From Sambucus nigra (Eukaryota > Streptophyta > Magnoliopsida > Dipsacales > Adoxaceae), in NCBI GenBank assembly GCA_949130495.1, contig OX422220.1:122697810-122761809 (forward strand): DNA of 64,000 nucleotides. The letters run 5' to 3'. Below the pieces are notes generated by a model, which was given only the letters and a program-made list of their open reading frames with translations, did no database searches and had not been told where the DNA came from. Both the position numbers and the translations under genes were made by a program. Positions 1 to 10,442 of the stretch are shown one piece after another (within the stretch, counting starts at the first letter, position 1; every line of letters starts with the position of its first letter).

Positions 1-833
1 GGGTGATAGGAGGTACTCAACTTCAATTCGGTTCCCATCGCTTCTTGGAAACTGTGTCAAAAGTGCGAAACAAAAATCTTGTCTCGATCGGAGACAATAT
101 TAATGGTCACCCCATGGAGTCTCACAATCTTGGCAATAAATAGCCGGGCATAATGAGCCGTATTGTAATCTGTACGTACCGGTAGGAAATGTGATGACTT
201 GGTTAAACGATCAACGGTAACCCAAATGGAATCATGATCGCTTTGTGACGTTGGCAATCCCATGATGAAATCCATTGAGATGCTTTCCCACTTACGTACC
301 GGTATTTCTAAGGGTTGTAGCAATCCCGTCGGTCGTTGATGGTCTACTTTCACCAACTGACAAGTAGTACATTTCATACCCGCCCACCAAATTTGACGGC
401 GTATGTCTTGGTACATTTTGTCTCCCCCAGGATGTACTGCAAATCTGGATCCATGAGATTATTTCATTAAGGCATGTCTTAAATCCCCCTCATTCAGGAC
501 AATAGGTCTCCCGTGGAAGCGTAACCCACCCTCCGAACTTATAGAGTAAAATTCCGCTCCCTCGGTTAGTAATTGGCGTATGCGGTCCTGATAATTTTTA
601 TCCCTTCCTTGAACTTCTACAACTCTTGCCACTATCGTAGGCATATCGGTTAACGCCGACATGAATGCTCTCGCAACAGCATTTTCCCGGCTAAGTTTTT
701 TCCATTTAGCCTTCCATACCCGTGCTAACTCCCCCTCGGGTTTCCGACTCAATGCATCTGCCACTACATTAGCCTTAGTCGGGTGATAATGAATATCAAA
801 TTGGTAGTCTTTGACAAACTCTAACCATCGAAG
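1..833 (-). pseudogene. Tekay-like integrase with RNase H tail, pseudogene
   Basis: Integrase would insert element cDNA into the host genome. Reading leftward, the RNase H end motif VADALSRK lies near 760, then the linker and H2C2 zinc region (VHPGGDKMYQD, CTTCQ), the GLLQPL boundary, and the catalytic core with SMDFIMGLP, WVTVDRLTKS and IVSDRDKIF, which carries two of the three DDE acidic residues. The third would follow beyond base 1; the frame is still readable there (QEAMGTELKLSTSYH). The zinc region is shorter than usual: residues between WWAGMK and CTTCQ are missing. Stops interrupt the frame at 459-461 and 57-59, the latter where the family has tryptophan (TGG to TGA). No frameshift is needed. 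Confidence 0.88.
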
Positions 834-2110
834 TTATCGCATATTCAAATATTTTTGAGAGAATAGATATTGCAACAATTTGTGGTCCGTGAAAAGACTA
901 AACTTCTCCCCCAGGAGGTAGTGTCTCCAAATCTTCAAGGCGAATACCGTTGCAGCAAGTTCCAGATCATGTACTGGATAATTCGTCTCATGGGGCTTTA
1001 GCTTGCGAGAAGCATAAGCAATAGCCCATTGCTCTTTCTGTAACACACCTCCCAACCCTTGCAGAGATGCATCAGTAAAGAAGAAATATTCCACCCCCCG
1101 CCTTGGTAATGCAAGTACTGGAGCGGAAGTCAACTTATCTTTCAACTCATCAAAAGCCAGTTGACAAGAATCATCCCATACAAACCTCACTCCCTTCCGG
1201 GTTAGATTTATCAAAGGGCTAGCAATCTTAGGAAAACCCTTAATAAATCGGCGGTAATAGCTAGCCAAACCCAAAAAACTGTGAATCTCTGTAGGTGTCG
1301 TGGACTGACCCCAATCCCTCACCGCAACAACTTTGCTTGGATCTACCAAAATACCCTCAGCTGTCACAATGTGACCTAAAAACTGCACTTCCTGTAGCTA
1401 AAAACCACACTTTTTAAACCTGGCATATAACTGATGATCTCATAACGTCTGCAGGATCAACCATAAATGCTTAGCATGATCGACTTCAGTCTTAGAATAA
1501 ACTAAGATGTCATCAATAAACATGATAACAAATTAATCCAGGAAGTCTCGAAATACTTTATTTATAAGGTCCATAAACAATGCAAGAGCATTGGTTAGCC
1601 CAAAAGTCATGACCAAAAACTCATAGGACCCATATCTAGTTAGGAACGCAGTTTTGGACACGTCTTGCTCTTGAATTCGCAGCTGATGATACCCCGTCCT
1701 CAAATCTATCTTAAAAAAGTACGAAGCTCCCCTTAGTTGATCAAATAAATCATTAATTCGAGGTAGTGGGTATTTGTTCTTGATGGTAACCTTGTTCAAT
1801 TCCCGGTAATCAATGCACAATTGGAGGGAAACATCTCTCTTCTTCACACACAATACATGAGCACCCCACGGTTACGTACTACGCCTAATAAACCACTACT
1901 CTAATAACTTTCGAATATGATCTCTTACCCCCCTCATTTCCACAGGAGCAATATGGTATAGAGCCCTAGCAATCGATCGCGTTTCGAGTGCTAAATCAAT
2001 CACAAACTCAATCTCCCAACTTGGAGGCAAACCTGGTATCTCCCAAAAAACATCCTCAAAAATCTTTAACAACGGGAATCGAATCTAGGGAAATGGCCAT
2101 GTCACGAGAA
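834..2110 (-). pseudogene. Tekay-like reverse transcriptase and RNase H, pseudogene
   Basis: RT would copy element RNA to cDNA and RNase H would degrade the RNA strand. Visible in order on the minus strand: LPPSWEIEFVIDLA (about 2020), [38 protein letters not shown], the catalytic [10 protein letters not shown] (about 1510), [11 protein letters not shown], then RNase H with [32 protein letters not shown] and [10 protein letters not shown]. All of this is in a single frame shared with the integrase. It is broken by stops at 1533-1535, 1440-1442, 1398-1400 and 834-836, plus two near 1880-1910. The stop at 1440 replaces an expected arginine (CGA to TGA) and that at 1398 a tryptophan (TGG to TAG), as expected from cytosine deamination. 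The RT active site itself is preserved. Confidence 0.9.
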
Positions 2111-2600
2111 GTCTCCTTCACAATGCAATACAAATACGTGCTAAAACCTCCCTCAGAAAGAGGCATTACCATAAGAAACATCTCTTGCCCCATAATGTCA
2201 AAGACTATACTCTTCCCATAACAATTTATTATCACACGATATTTAACTAGCTAACCCAGACCCAGGATTACATCATACCCGACCATATCTAGGACGAGTA
2301 AATCGGCCTCAAAACACAAATTACCAAGATTTATTTCTACTCTTTTACAAACAAAGAAAATGAGTAAACCATCACCTATAAAAGACTCGATACTAGTAAA
2401 GGTGCTTTCCGCAGACTTAATTAACTTCGTCGATTGCGCAAAACTTCTAGAAATAAACTAGTGTGTTGCGCCCGTATCAAACAACACACAACCCATATAA
2501 CCTTGAATGGAAAACATACCCTCAATAGCTGGCGGTGCGGGTGGGGCTAGCGAAAGTAAAGCATCCTGAATGTGGTAAACACGCCCATACTATAATTGCC
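2111..2600 (-). pseudogene. Tekay-like aspartic protease region, pseudogene
   Basis: The retropepsin-type protease would cleave the Gag-Pol polyprotein. The minus strand at 2461-2490 reads CVLFDTGATH, the aspartic protease active site DTGA with its usual flanks. The rest of the domain is readable only in patches because of stops. It sits between the zinc-knuckle end of gag (about 2740) and the RT start (about 2100), the position expected for this lineage. A plus-strand open frame over 1988-2221 is antisense noise. Confidence 0.75.
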
Positions 2601-3189
2601 CCTGCTATGGATGGACGACTAGATTAAGCTCCGATGGTGGTAGATACACCTGCTGATGCTGTGGAACTCTAGGTAACTGTCCCCTAATTAGCTGGGGACA
2701 AACTCTATTAAAATGACCCGTTTCCCCACATTAAAAACAATGGCCCGCCATATTCTCCGAATAACGACCCCTATTATTTTCGAATTGCCCCATGCCTTGA
2801 CCCAGATGGCCTCGACCACAATTATTACCCTGGCTTGCCTGGCCTTGCTGGACTACCTGCTGTTGCTGCTACTGGGCACCCTGACCGTACCTAAAACCAC
2901 TACCACTACCATCAAAATTAAAGCCCTTAAAATGTTGTCTCTTGGACAAATCCCCTTGCTGGGTGTCCATTTCCTTTTGCTTACTTCCCAACGATTAAGA
3001 CGAGGGTAGTGATCCTCCAACACCATGGCCTCCATGCTTGCTAGGTTGCCCTGACACTAAAACCTTCTTACTTCCTTGCACATATAAACGATGATCTTGG
3101 CAATGAAGCAAAGCGGCATTCATCACATCACCAAATGTTTGTAAAGATGGATTTCCCAGCAAGTGTTGCTATATTCTCCAATGCGAACT
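2601..3189 (-). pseudogene. Tekay-like gag C-terminal part with zinc knuckle, pseudogene
   Basis: The nucleocapsid part of gag binds element RNA. The minus strand near 2695-2740 gives a CX2CX4HX4C zinc knuckle (CF-stop-CGETGHFNRVC) with one stop inside it. Upstream the frame reads SLQTFGDVMNAALLHCQDHR, matching the helical end of a retrotransposon gag. At 3189 the reading stops abruptly at the LTR of the nested element and resumes at 9617 with the more N-terminal part of gag, so the two pieces belong to one gene. Confidence 0.75.
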
Positions 3190-4707
3190 GATGATACGCA
3201 AATATTGTGTATTTCATCCTCCGAACCTACGCATTTTAGCCCCCTCGGGTATCTTATTCCCTATATTTATGCTCGTTAACCAGACAACCTCGGATTTCTA
3301 CGTTAACATATTTTGCAGGGGTAATTGAGATTTTATAGGTATTTGGATGCTAAGGGTGAAGTTCGGATGCATTTCGCTCGATTTCAGTACACATTCGCAT
3401 GTTCAAGTGCATTTTAGTCAATTCACATTTTGAGAACCTATCCCATCATCTTCATGGAAGTTGTATCCCTCCTCGCTAGCTTCGTGTGGCCATGAATGGT
3501 GCGCTATTCCGATGCAGAACGAAGAAGTTACGATAATTTTAGCAGAGGAGAAAAGATTAGAAACCAAAACAGTAATGCAGTGTGCTGCCTTGGCTCATAC
3601 CTGCTTGATCGATTTATCGACCAAAGGGGTCGATCGATCGATCCTCATCGACAGTGGATATTTTGTTCATGATCGATCGATCGACGGTTTGGGTCGATCG
3701 ATCGATCCCCTGTTTCCACGAGATATTTTGGCCTTTGCTTTTCTATTTCTTTTCCCACTTATTATTATAAAGCATTTTTGTTGTAAATATTAGATGTGAA
3801 CAATTTTATATAGTTTTAAAAGATAGTTTAGCTTAGGGTTTGGGTTTTTTGTTAGTTCTTCTTCATTCTTCTTTGTATTGACACCCTTTTTGGTATGTAA
3901 GTTGACTATTCATTACCCTCTCCATTAATTTAACTTGTATTTCATTCTTTCTTGCTTTGATAATTAGGTTTACAAGCTTTTATAATTAGTTTACGTGCTT
4001 TCTTCCCGTGCTTTCTAGGTAAATTTATCGTGCTTATTTACACGCTTTCATTTACCACGTTTTTACCATGCTTTATAGCTAATTTAAATTAGGTTGTGCT
4101 TGAATTGAACTCACTCGAGTTGACGCGTTGCTTTGCTTTGGTGATGGCGTTTACGGGTATATTTTGAGTGCATTGTCCTAGTTATTGTACCTAGGAGCTT
4201 TGACGGGGCATATCATGTATGTCCCGTGCTTACGACCTTTCATGTGCAATTTTCGGGGTATTTGTTGACACTAAAATATTATTAGGATTTTATGCGGATT
4301 TAGGGGCGTGACAACCCTTGATTTAATTAACTATCGAAACGAGACACATTTGTAATAACTATTCGACCTATGTAACCATTTTATACAAATTAACTCGGGT
4401 GAGGGATATTCGACGCAACCTATAGTTTTACTCACTTTGTTAGTCTAGTTTCAATACACTTGCCTAGATTAACATTGTCGTTTTATGCATTTTTTTCCTT
4501 TTTAGTTTGTAATTCACCTTTTTCCCTTTTATTTAGAAGTATTAAATCACTTAAATTCTAGCAACTCGTCTCAGTGGATATTTTCGATACCCAACTTACC
4601 GCTATACTTGCCTCGTAAGTGTAGTCATAATTTAGGTTTTTGTATTGAGTTGGCAAAACAAAAACAACGATCAGCCTTTAACACGCGCTACTTTTCGCAC
4701 TCAATCA
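3190..4707 (+). repeat. 5' LTR of the nested Athila-like element
   Basis: Aligns along its whole length with 8108-9616. It begins TGATGATACG and ends CAATCA three bases before the PBS. It contains three runs of the 12-bp palindrome TCGATCGATCGA (3630-3641, 3673-3684, 3694-3705). No reading frame in it looks like a gene; the frame at 3461-3793 simply spans the palindrome cluster. Confidence 0.9.
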
Positions 4708-4710
4708 AAA

Positions 4711-4728
4711 TGACACCGTTGCCGGGGA
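4711..4728 (+). other. Primer binding site, tRNA-Asp type, two mismatches
   Basis: TGACACCGTTGCCGGGGA lies three bases after the LTR. The Athila PBS, complementary to the 3' end of plant tRNA-Asp, is TGGCGCCGTTGCCGGGGA, seen intact at 63142 in this window. Two G to A changes separate them, consistent with an ageing methylated copy. Confidence 0.85.
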
Positions 4729-4903
4729 CTAGTTTGTTTTAGACTTTATTTGATTTAGTATTTCATAGTATTTTCTTTCTATTTGTATTATTTTCTAATC
4801 TTTTTGTAGGACTTCGACATTTGAGCATTTAGAAACGCTCGAATTTTTCTCGCGCGCACTTACTTTGTGGAATCCGTCATTTCGAGCCATTTTTGGGGTA
4901 AGC

Positions 4904-5964
4904 ATGTCTTATTCCAATTCTTTCGATAATCATTGTTATAATTCTCAAAATTCTCGCAAGCCTATGACTTTTGGTGAATACTTAAAATCCCAAAGTATAA
5001 CAAATTCAAATATGACTTTGGGAGAGTATAACGAAAGTCAAAACTTAGGATATTGGAATTTTGATGACGATGACAATGATTTTGGGCATTTACCTCCTTA
5101 TAATAGGAATTTTGAAACGAATTGCAATAGTTTTCAAAATTCCTATAATAATGAGTTTTTGTTTAAGTTCGATGATAATTTTCAAAGTTCCCATTCTCAT
5201 GTATCCTCACCTCGACCTGTGACGTTCGGTGAGGGCTTGCGTATGTATGAGAATGAGAAAATTGAAAATCGTTATCAGGAAGAAAATCGTTTGTGGGAAC
5301 ATGAGTTGGATTTATTATTTGAGTCCGACGATGATTTGCTTCCGAAACTTTCGAGGTCGGGGAATGTTTTGAACCAAATGAGGTACTTGTTCCTACTTTG
5401 GAACAAACCATTCTAGACTTTGCCCATTGCATAATAGATATTGAAAGCAAGGATGAAAATGATGTAATATCTATTTGCAATGAAATGATTTCTTTTTTGG
5501 CCCCCAAAGAAGAACATTTCATTGAAAATGATATTATTTCCTTCGAAACTCAATCTTCATACGATGATGATTCATCTCATGAGTTTGAATTTCTTTCATT
5601 CCCATTTTCATGCTCTATTGTCACACCGTCACAAGTACCCGATGATTCAGTTTCAAACTTTAATGTTTTAAACCTTTTCGCCGATGAGGAGTACTTACTC
5701 GACTCGCCTTCCACAATCGCATTCGTGCCTTCGTGTACGTCGCCTCCCATTCCAATTTCAAAATCTTTGGAAGGATATTCATCTTTTCTCTATCCCCACA
5801 TATTTTTGTCACCCATTCAATCCCCCATCGTCCCTCCAAAACTTTTAATTCGTGATGGTTCATTTTTTCCGTCTTACACATGCCTTCCGTTGTTCAAACG
5901 AAATTCATATTTTTTGGAATTCATGCTTGTATGTGAGGGTACATCGGTTATCCTCCAAAGTTAA
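4904..5964 (+). pseudogene. Unrecognised ORF of the non-autonomous Athila-like element (one frameshift)
   Basis: The first ATG after the PBS is at 4904 (MSYSNSFDNH). The frame runs to 5416; a second frame, open from at least 5341 to 5964, continues the protein (FEVGECFEPNEVLVPTLEQ), so a single-base indel near 5335-5350 splits one ORF of about 350 codons. The protein is acidic and rich in Asn, Ser and Phe. The N-terminal half carries three spaced copies of a short motif (MTFGEYLKSQ, MTLGEYNESQ, VTFGEGLRMY). There are no zinc knuckles, no retropepsin motif and no membrane segment. It sits where gag would be, so a gag-derived role in packaging is possible, but this is inference and I do not recognise the family. 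Confidence 0.6.
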
Positions 5965-6251
5965 GTCGTTTTTGCGGTGGATCCTCAACTATTTAGACTT
6001 TTAGTGTACAGTTAGTGTGAAGCCTAAATAATAGGTTGTATATAGTTAGCTTTCTTTATTTTTATTCTTTCTTTCTTTTTAATTTAGTCTAGTGTAATTA
6101 GTTAACTTTTGTTATTTGTTTTTGCTTTGTACTAACTTGTTTTGTAGATTCTTTGGACTTGTTCTTATGGGGATCGCTCCAATTTTGGGTAATATCGCTC
6201 TTTTCCTCTCTTTGACTTGGTTCTTAATTTACATTGAGGACAATGTCAAGT

Positions 6252-6264
6252 TTTAAGTTAGGGG
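6252..6264 (+). other. Internal polypurine-tract-like site
   Basis: The sequence AAGTTAGGGGGTG followed by TG resembles the tract abutting the 3' LTR (AAGTTAGCGGGTG, then TGATGATTCG). Both are preceded by CAATGT. It could be a second plus-strand priming site or a remnant of an older end of the element. Confidence 0.45.
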
Positions 6265-8092
6265 GTGTGGGATATTATATCCATTTCATTATTTATTCCA
6301 TGTTTTTGCTCACATGTTACTTACTTAGTATGCTTTTCTTAGAAAAATTCAAAAATTTCAAAAATATTTTCTTTCTTTTTTCTCTTTTTCTGGGCATTTT
6401 TGCCTTTATTTCCTATGATAAATTTCAATAATTTCCCAATCCAATTGATAACCTAATGATGCATGTTCTCGATTTTATAAGTTATTAGACTTTAGTTCTC
6501 GATTATTGATATTGTGAATAACTTCATGAATTAAACTTTAATCCCATGAGCACATGCACTTTTCTTGCTATATTGATTTGGTTTAAGATTTTTATAACTC
6601 GGTATTCTTTTGTTACATCGTATATATTTACACCGAGTAAGCTTTGTACCTTTCGTCATTTGTGAGTGTATACACTATTCTTTTCTCTTTGAAAACATTG
6701 AATTCGTCGGTAATCTCACTATTCTTTTATTTGGTTGTTCATTAATTGATTTTATTCTTGAAATGTGTTACTTGAGCATGATTTTCATATATTATTTTGA
6801 CTCGAGAATTGCGTAAACATTTGGAAATGATCATAGGCCCTCTTTGTTATATCACCCATATTGGCCTTGACCTCACCCTTATATGTTTATCCTCGTAACC
6901 CCTTTGAGCCTAAAATAGCCTTTCGTTTCATAACCCCATTCCCATAACCAACTCCAAATTGGAGTTATAAACCATACATACACTTTCCATACCTTTGTTT
7001 GGAATGTTATTTAGGATTAAATTATGTGGTTGTGATGTCGGGTGCAATTTAGGCATGTGAGAGTTTGATAAGTAAAGAAAAGAATGTAATGAAAAAGTGA
7101 AGAAAAAGAGAAAGAAAAAAGAAAAAGAAAATAAAAGAAAACATGAGAAAAGAAGAAAAGAAAAGAAAGAGAAAGTTGTAAATGTGTATATAGTTCAATA
7201 ATCTTTTATTACTCTCCCCGATGATATATTCAATGCCTTTTTGGAACTTGTTTTCCAAAATTTGAGATTGCCCGTATTTTCCCATTATCCCGAGTTTTCA
7301 TCTTGAACACTTTGAATCCGTACACACATCCCTTTCATTTCATACCCTAGCCAAACCTACATCATAACCCTATTAAAGTCCTATGTGATCTTAGGTGGAT
7401 GTAATTTAAAAGTCATAATAGTTTTGATAATCTGTGAAAATGCATTTCGCCTATTTTAATGTGCGGTATCTTTCATTGAGATTACAGTTTTTCAGTTTAT
7501 ATATAGCGTTCTTCATTTATGACATGTGTGCGGCCTAGTTTCCATATATATTTACTCTTTATGCCCGCATGTTCCGTGTGTTACCTCCCTATTTCGAGTG
7601 AATTCACTTGATGAGTGTAATGCCCGTGAGGATTGAATGTATGCTTATTTTATTTAGTATTCGGTTTATATAAGTTTTTCGTCAAATCACACTTTGCATG
7701 TGCTCGCTCCCCTCCCACATTTTAAGGTTTAAATTCTATGAGGTGCATTCTATAATGTTAATGATTTGGACTTTTGTTTGAATTCATTCACTTTGCTAAT
7801 AATGCGTATGAAATCTTTTTCGCCATTGTTGGGGTTGTCGCATGTTGGGTTGGGCATATTTTGAGGAAACCATGTGATGTTTGTGGGTATCATCTCTGAA
7901 AGCCCTCACAAGACGACACTCATCCACCAGGGTGACCTAGGGATTTAACGAATTATTGCATATGCTAAATGCAATCGAATCGCCCGTGAAAGTGTCCTTT
8001 TGCGTTTATACCATACTTTTGTCCTATCTCCTATTTTTTGTTTGCTTGTAGTTCTTGTTTCATCCTATTTCATTGCTAGGGACTAGCAATGT

Positions 8093-8107
8093 GTAAGTTA
8101 GCGGGTG
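8093..8107 (+). other. Polypurine tract before the 3' LTR
   Basis: GTAAGTTAGCGGGTG directly abuts the TGATGATTCG start of the 3' LTR. This is the expected plus-strand primer position. One C interrupts the purine run. Confidence 0.65.
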
Positions 8108-9616
8108 TGATGATTCGTAAATATTTCATATTTCATCCTCCGAACCTACGCATTTTAGCCCCCTCGAGTATCTTATTCCCTATATTTATGCTCGTTAACC
8201 AGACAACCTCGGATTTTTACGTTAACATGTTTTGCAGGGGTTAATTGGGCTTTTATAGGTATTTGGATGCTAATTGTGAAGTGCGGACTTATTTCGCTCG
8301 ATTTTAATACACAGCTGCACGTTCAAGGTCATTTTAATCAATTCAAATTTTGGTCACCTGGCCCATCATCTTCACGAAAGTTGTAGCCCTCCTCGCTATC
8401 TTCGTGTGCCGCGAACGGTGCGCGATTCCGATGCAGAATGAAGAAGTTACGATAATTTTAGCGGAGGAGAAAAGCTGAGAAGACAAAATAGTAATGTAGT
8501 GTGCTGCCTTGGTTCATACCTGTTTGATCGATTGATCGACCAAAGGGGTCGATCGATCGATCCTCATCTATAGTGGATATTTTGTTCATAATCCATCGAT
8601 CGACGGTTTGGGTCGATCGATCGATCCCCTGTTTCCAGGAGATATTTTGGCCTTTTCTTTTCTTTTCTATTTCTTTTACCACATACTATATAAAGCATTT
8701 TTGTTGTAAATATCAGATGTGAATGATTTTAGATAGTTTAGCTTAGGGTTTGGGTTTTTATCTAGTTCTTCTTCATTCTTCTTTGGATTGACACCCTTTT
8801 TGGTATGTAAGTTGACTATTCAGTACCCTCTCCATTAATTTAACTTGTATTTCATTCTTTCTTGCTTTGATAATTAGGTTTACAAGATTTTATAATTAGT
8901 TTATGTGCTTTCTTCCCATGCTTTCTAGGTAGATTTATCACGTTTATTTACATGCTTTCATTTACCGCATTTTTACCATGCTTTCTAGCTAATTTAAATT
9001 AGGTTGTGTTTGAATTGAACTCACTCGAGTTGATGCGTTGCTTTGCTTGGGTGATGGCGTTTACGGGTCTATTTCGGGTGCGTTGTCCTAGTTATTGCGC
9101 CTAGGAGATTTGACGGGGCATATCATGTATGTCCCGTGTTTACGACCTTTCGTGCGCAATTTCTGGGGTATTTGTTGACACCAAAATATTTTTAGGCTTT
9201 TATGCGGATTTAGGGGCGTGATAAGCCTTGATTTAATTAACTGTTGAAATGAGACGCATTTGTAATAACTCGTCGACCCATGTAACCATTTTACACAAAT
9301 TAACTTGGGTGAGGGATATTCGACGTAACCTATAGTTTTACTCGCTTTGTTAGTCTAGTTTCAATACACTTGCCTAGATTAACATTTCCCTTTTATGCAT
9401 TTTTTTCCTTTTTAGGTTGTAATTCACCTTTTTTTGTTTATATAGAAGTATTAAATTACTTAAATTCTAGCAACTCGTCTCAGTGGATATTTTCGATACC
9501 CGACTTACCGCTATCCTTGCCTCGCAAGTGTAGTTGTAATTTAGGTTTTTGTATTGAGTTGGTGAAACGAAAATAACGATCAGCGTTTGACACGTGCTAC
9601 TTTTCACATTAGATCA
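8108..9616 (+). repeat. 3' LTR of the nested Athila-like element
   Basis: Direct copy of 3190-4707 with scattered substitutions and small indels. It carries the same TCGATCGA palindrome cluster (about 8545-8630). It ends AGATCA, after which the Tekay gag resumes. Confidence 0.9.
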
Positions 9617-10258
9617 CTAAACTCCAATAAACTTCGAGATCCTCCGTTCCTCTGGAACTACCTCATCTGGCACAAAACTATCCAGACAAGTAAATTCCCC
9701 CTCATACTCTGCCACAGAACGTTCACCTTGAACTACATCTTGAAGTTTCCTCATCATCTCCCTTTGGACCACGGGAGGAAAATACTTCTGGTCAAACAAA
9801 ACTCAAAAATCCGATATAGTCATAGTATATCTTTGTTTCAGCGTGGTCACCGACTCCCACCAGTGTAAGTCTACTCCAACAAGTTTAAAAGTAGCAAGGA
9901 TTTGCTTTTGTTCCTCACTACAGTCTACCATGCAATGATGACGCTGTATATCCTTCTTCCATTGGTTTGCGACTATTACATCAGAACCACCCTGGAATTT
10001 TAGGGTATGACCCTTCAAGAAAGATTCTCTAACTCTTTCCCTCGGGGACGGCCCCACACGGGCTTGCAGCTCATGAGCTATCGGTTGTTAGGCTTGCGGA
10101 AACTGTTGAGGCATGGCAGTCATGACATCATTGATCGCCTGGGAAAAAATATTAACTACCTCCGTGTCATTTATAGTTCCTTGCTATGGCGGTGGAGGTT
10201 CTACATTATCTTCTACATCTCTATTTCTCCTCGCTGGGTGACCTTTTTTGGGCGGCAT
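9617..10258 (-). pseudogene. Tekay-like gag N-terminal part, pseudogene
   Basis: Gag forms the virus-like particle. On the minus strand it starts with ATG at 10258 (MPPKKGHPARRNRDVED) about 160 bases after the PBS, in the usual place. It continues in one frame through FLKGHTLKFQGG and WWESVTTLKQRYTM to FDQKYFPPVVQREMM and EYEGEFTCLDSF, typical retrotransposon gag motifs. The frame has stops near 10188 and 10088 and at 9800-9802 but no frameshift. At 9617 it is cut by the nested element; the C-terminal part is at 2601-3189. Confidence 0.85.
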
Positions 10259-10421
10259 CTGAGATGAATAAACAACTAAATCAGGATACAATTTAAAACA
10301 GTTTATCTTCGCAGGACATCGCAAGCATGTACAAACAAAATAATCCTAACAATAGATCTCTATATCAAAGAACGCTATGGTAGAACGTAATAAGCCCGTA
10401 TAGATCCAAAGGACTCTAGAA

Positions 10422-10438
10422 CCTGATGTCTGATACCA
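10422..10438 (-). other. Primer binding site of the Tekay-like element (initiator tRNA-Met type)
   Basis: On the minus strand, TGGTATCAGACATCAGG lies four bases after the LTR end. The first ten bases match the common plant initiator-Met PBS (TGGTATCAGA); the rest has drifted. Confidence 0.7.
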
Positions 10439-10442
10439 ACTC

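Larger units (their letters stand above)
5965..8107. other. Non-coding interior of the Athila-like element
   Basis: About 2.1 kb between the ORF and the 3' LTR. It is AT-rich, with a purine-rich stretch at 7070-7180. Two polypurine-like sites occur: an internal one at 6252-6264 and the one abutting the 3' LTR at 8093-8107. No pol domain is seen on either strand. Confidence 0.7.
3190..9616 (+). mobile_element. Non-autonomous Athila-like LTR element nested in the Tekay gag
   Basis: Two direct LTRs, 3190-4707 and 8108-9616, both start TGATGAT and end ATCA. The PBS copy (4711-4728) matches the Athila type, and a purine-rich tract precedes the 3' LTR. The interior is only 3.4 kb and shows no protease, RT, RNase H or integrase; it carries one ORF of unknown family. 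The LTRs differ at many sites by eye, so the insertion is not recent. Flanking 5-mers are CGAAC (left) and CTAAA (right), which agree at only three of five positions, so the TSD is decayed or the end is off by a few bases. The host gag reads continuously across the insertion, which proves nesting. Confidence 0.85.

Noticed and set aside
10422..10438. tRNA-like sequences at the PBS sites as possible tRNA genes
   Set aside because: Only the complement of a tRNA 3' end is present; no cloverleaf or A and B boxes.
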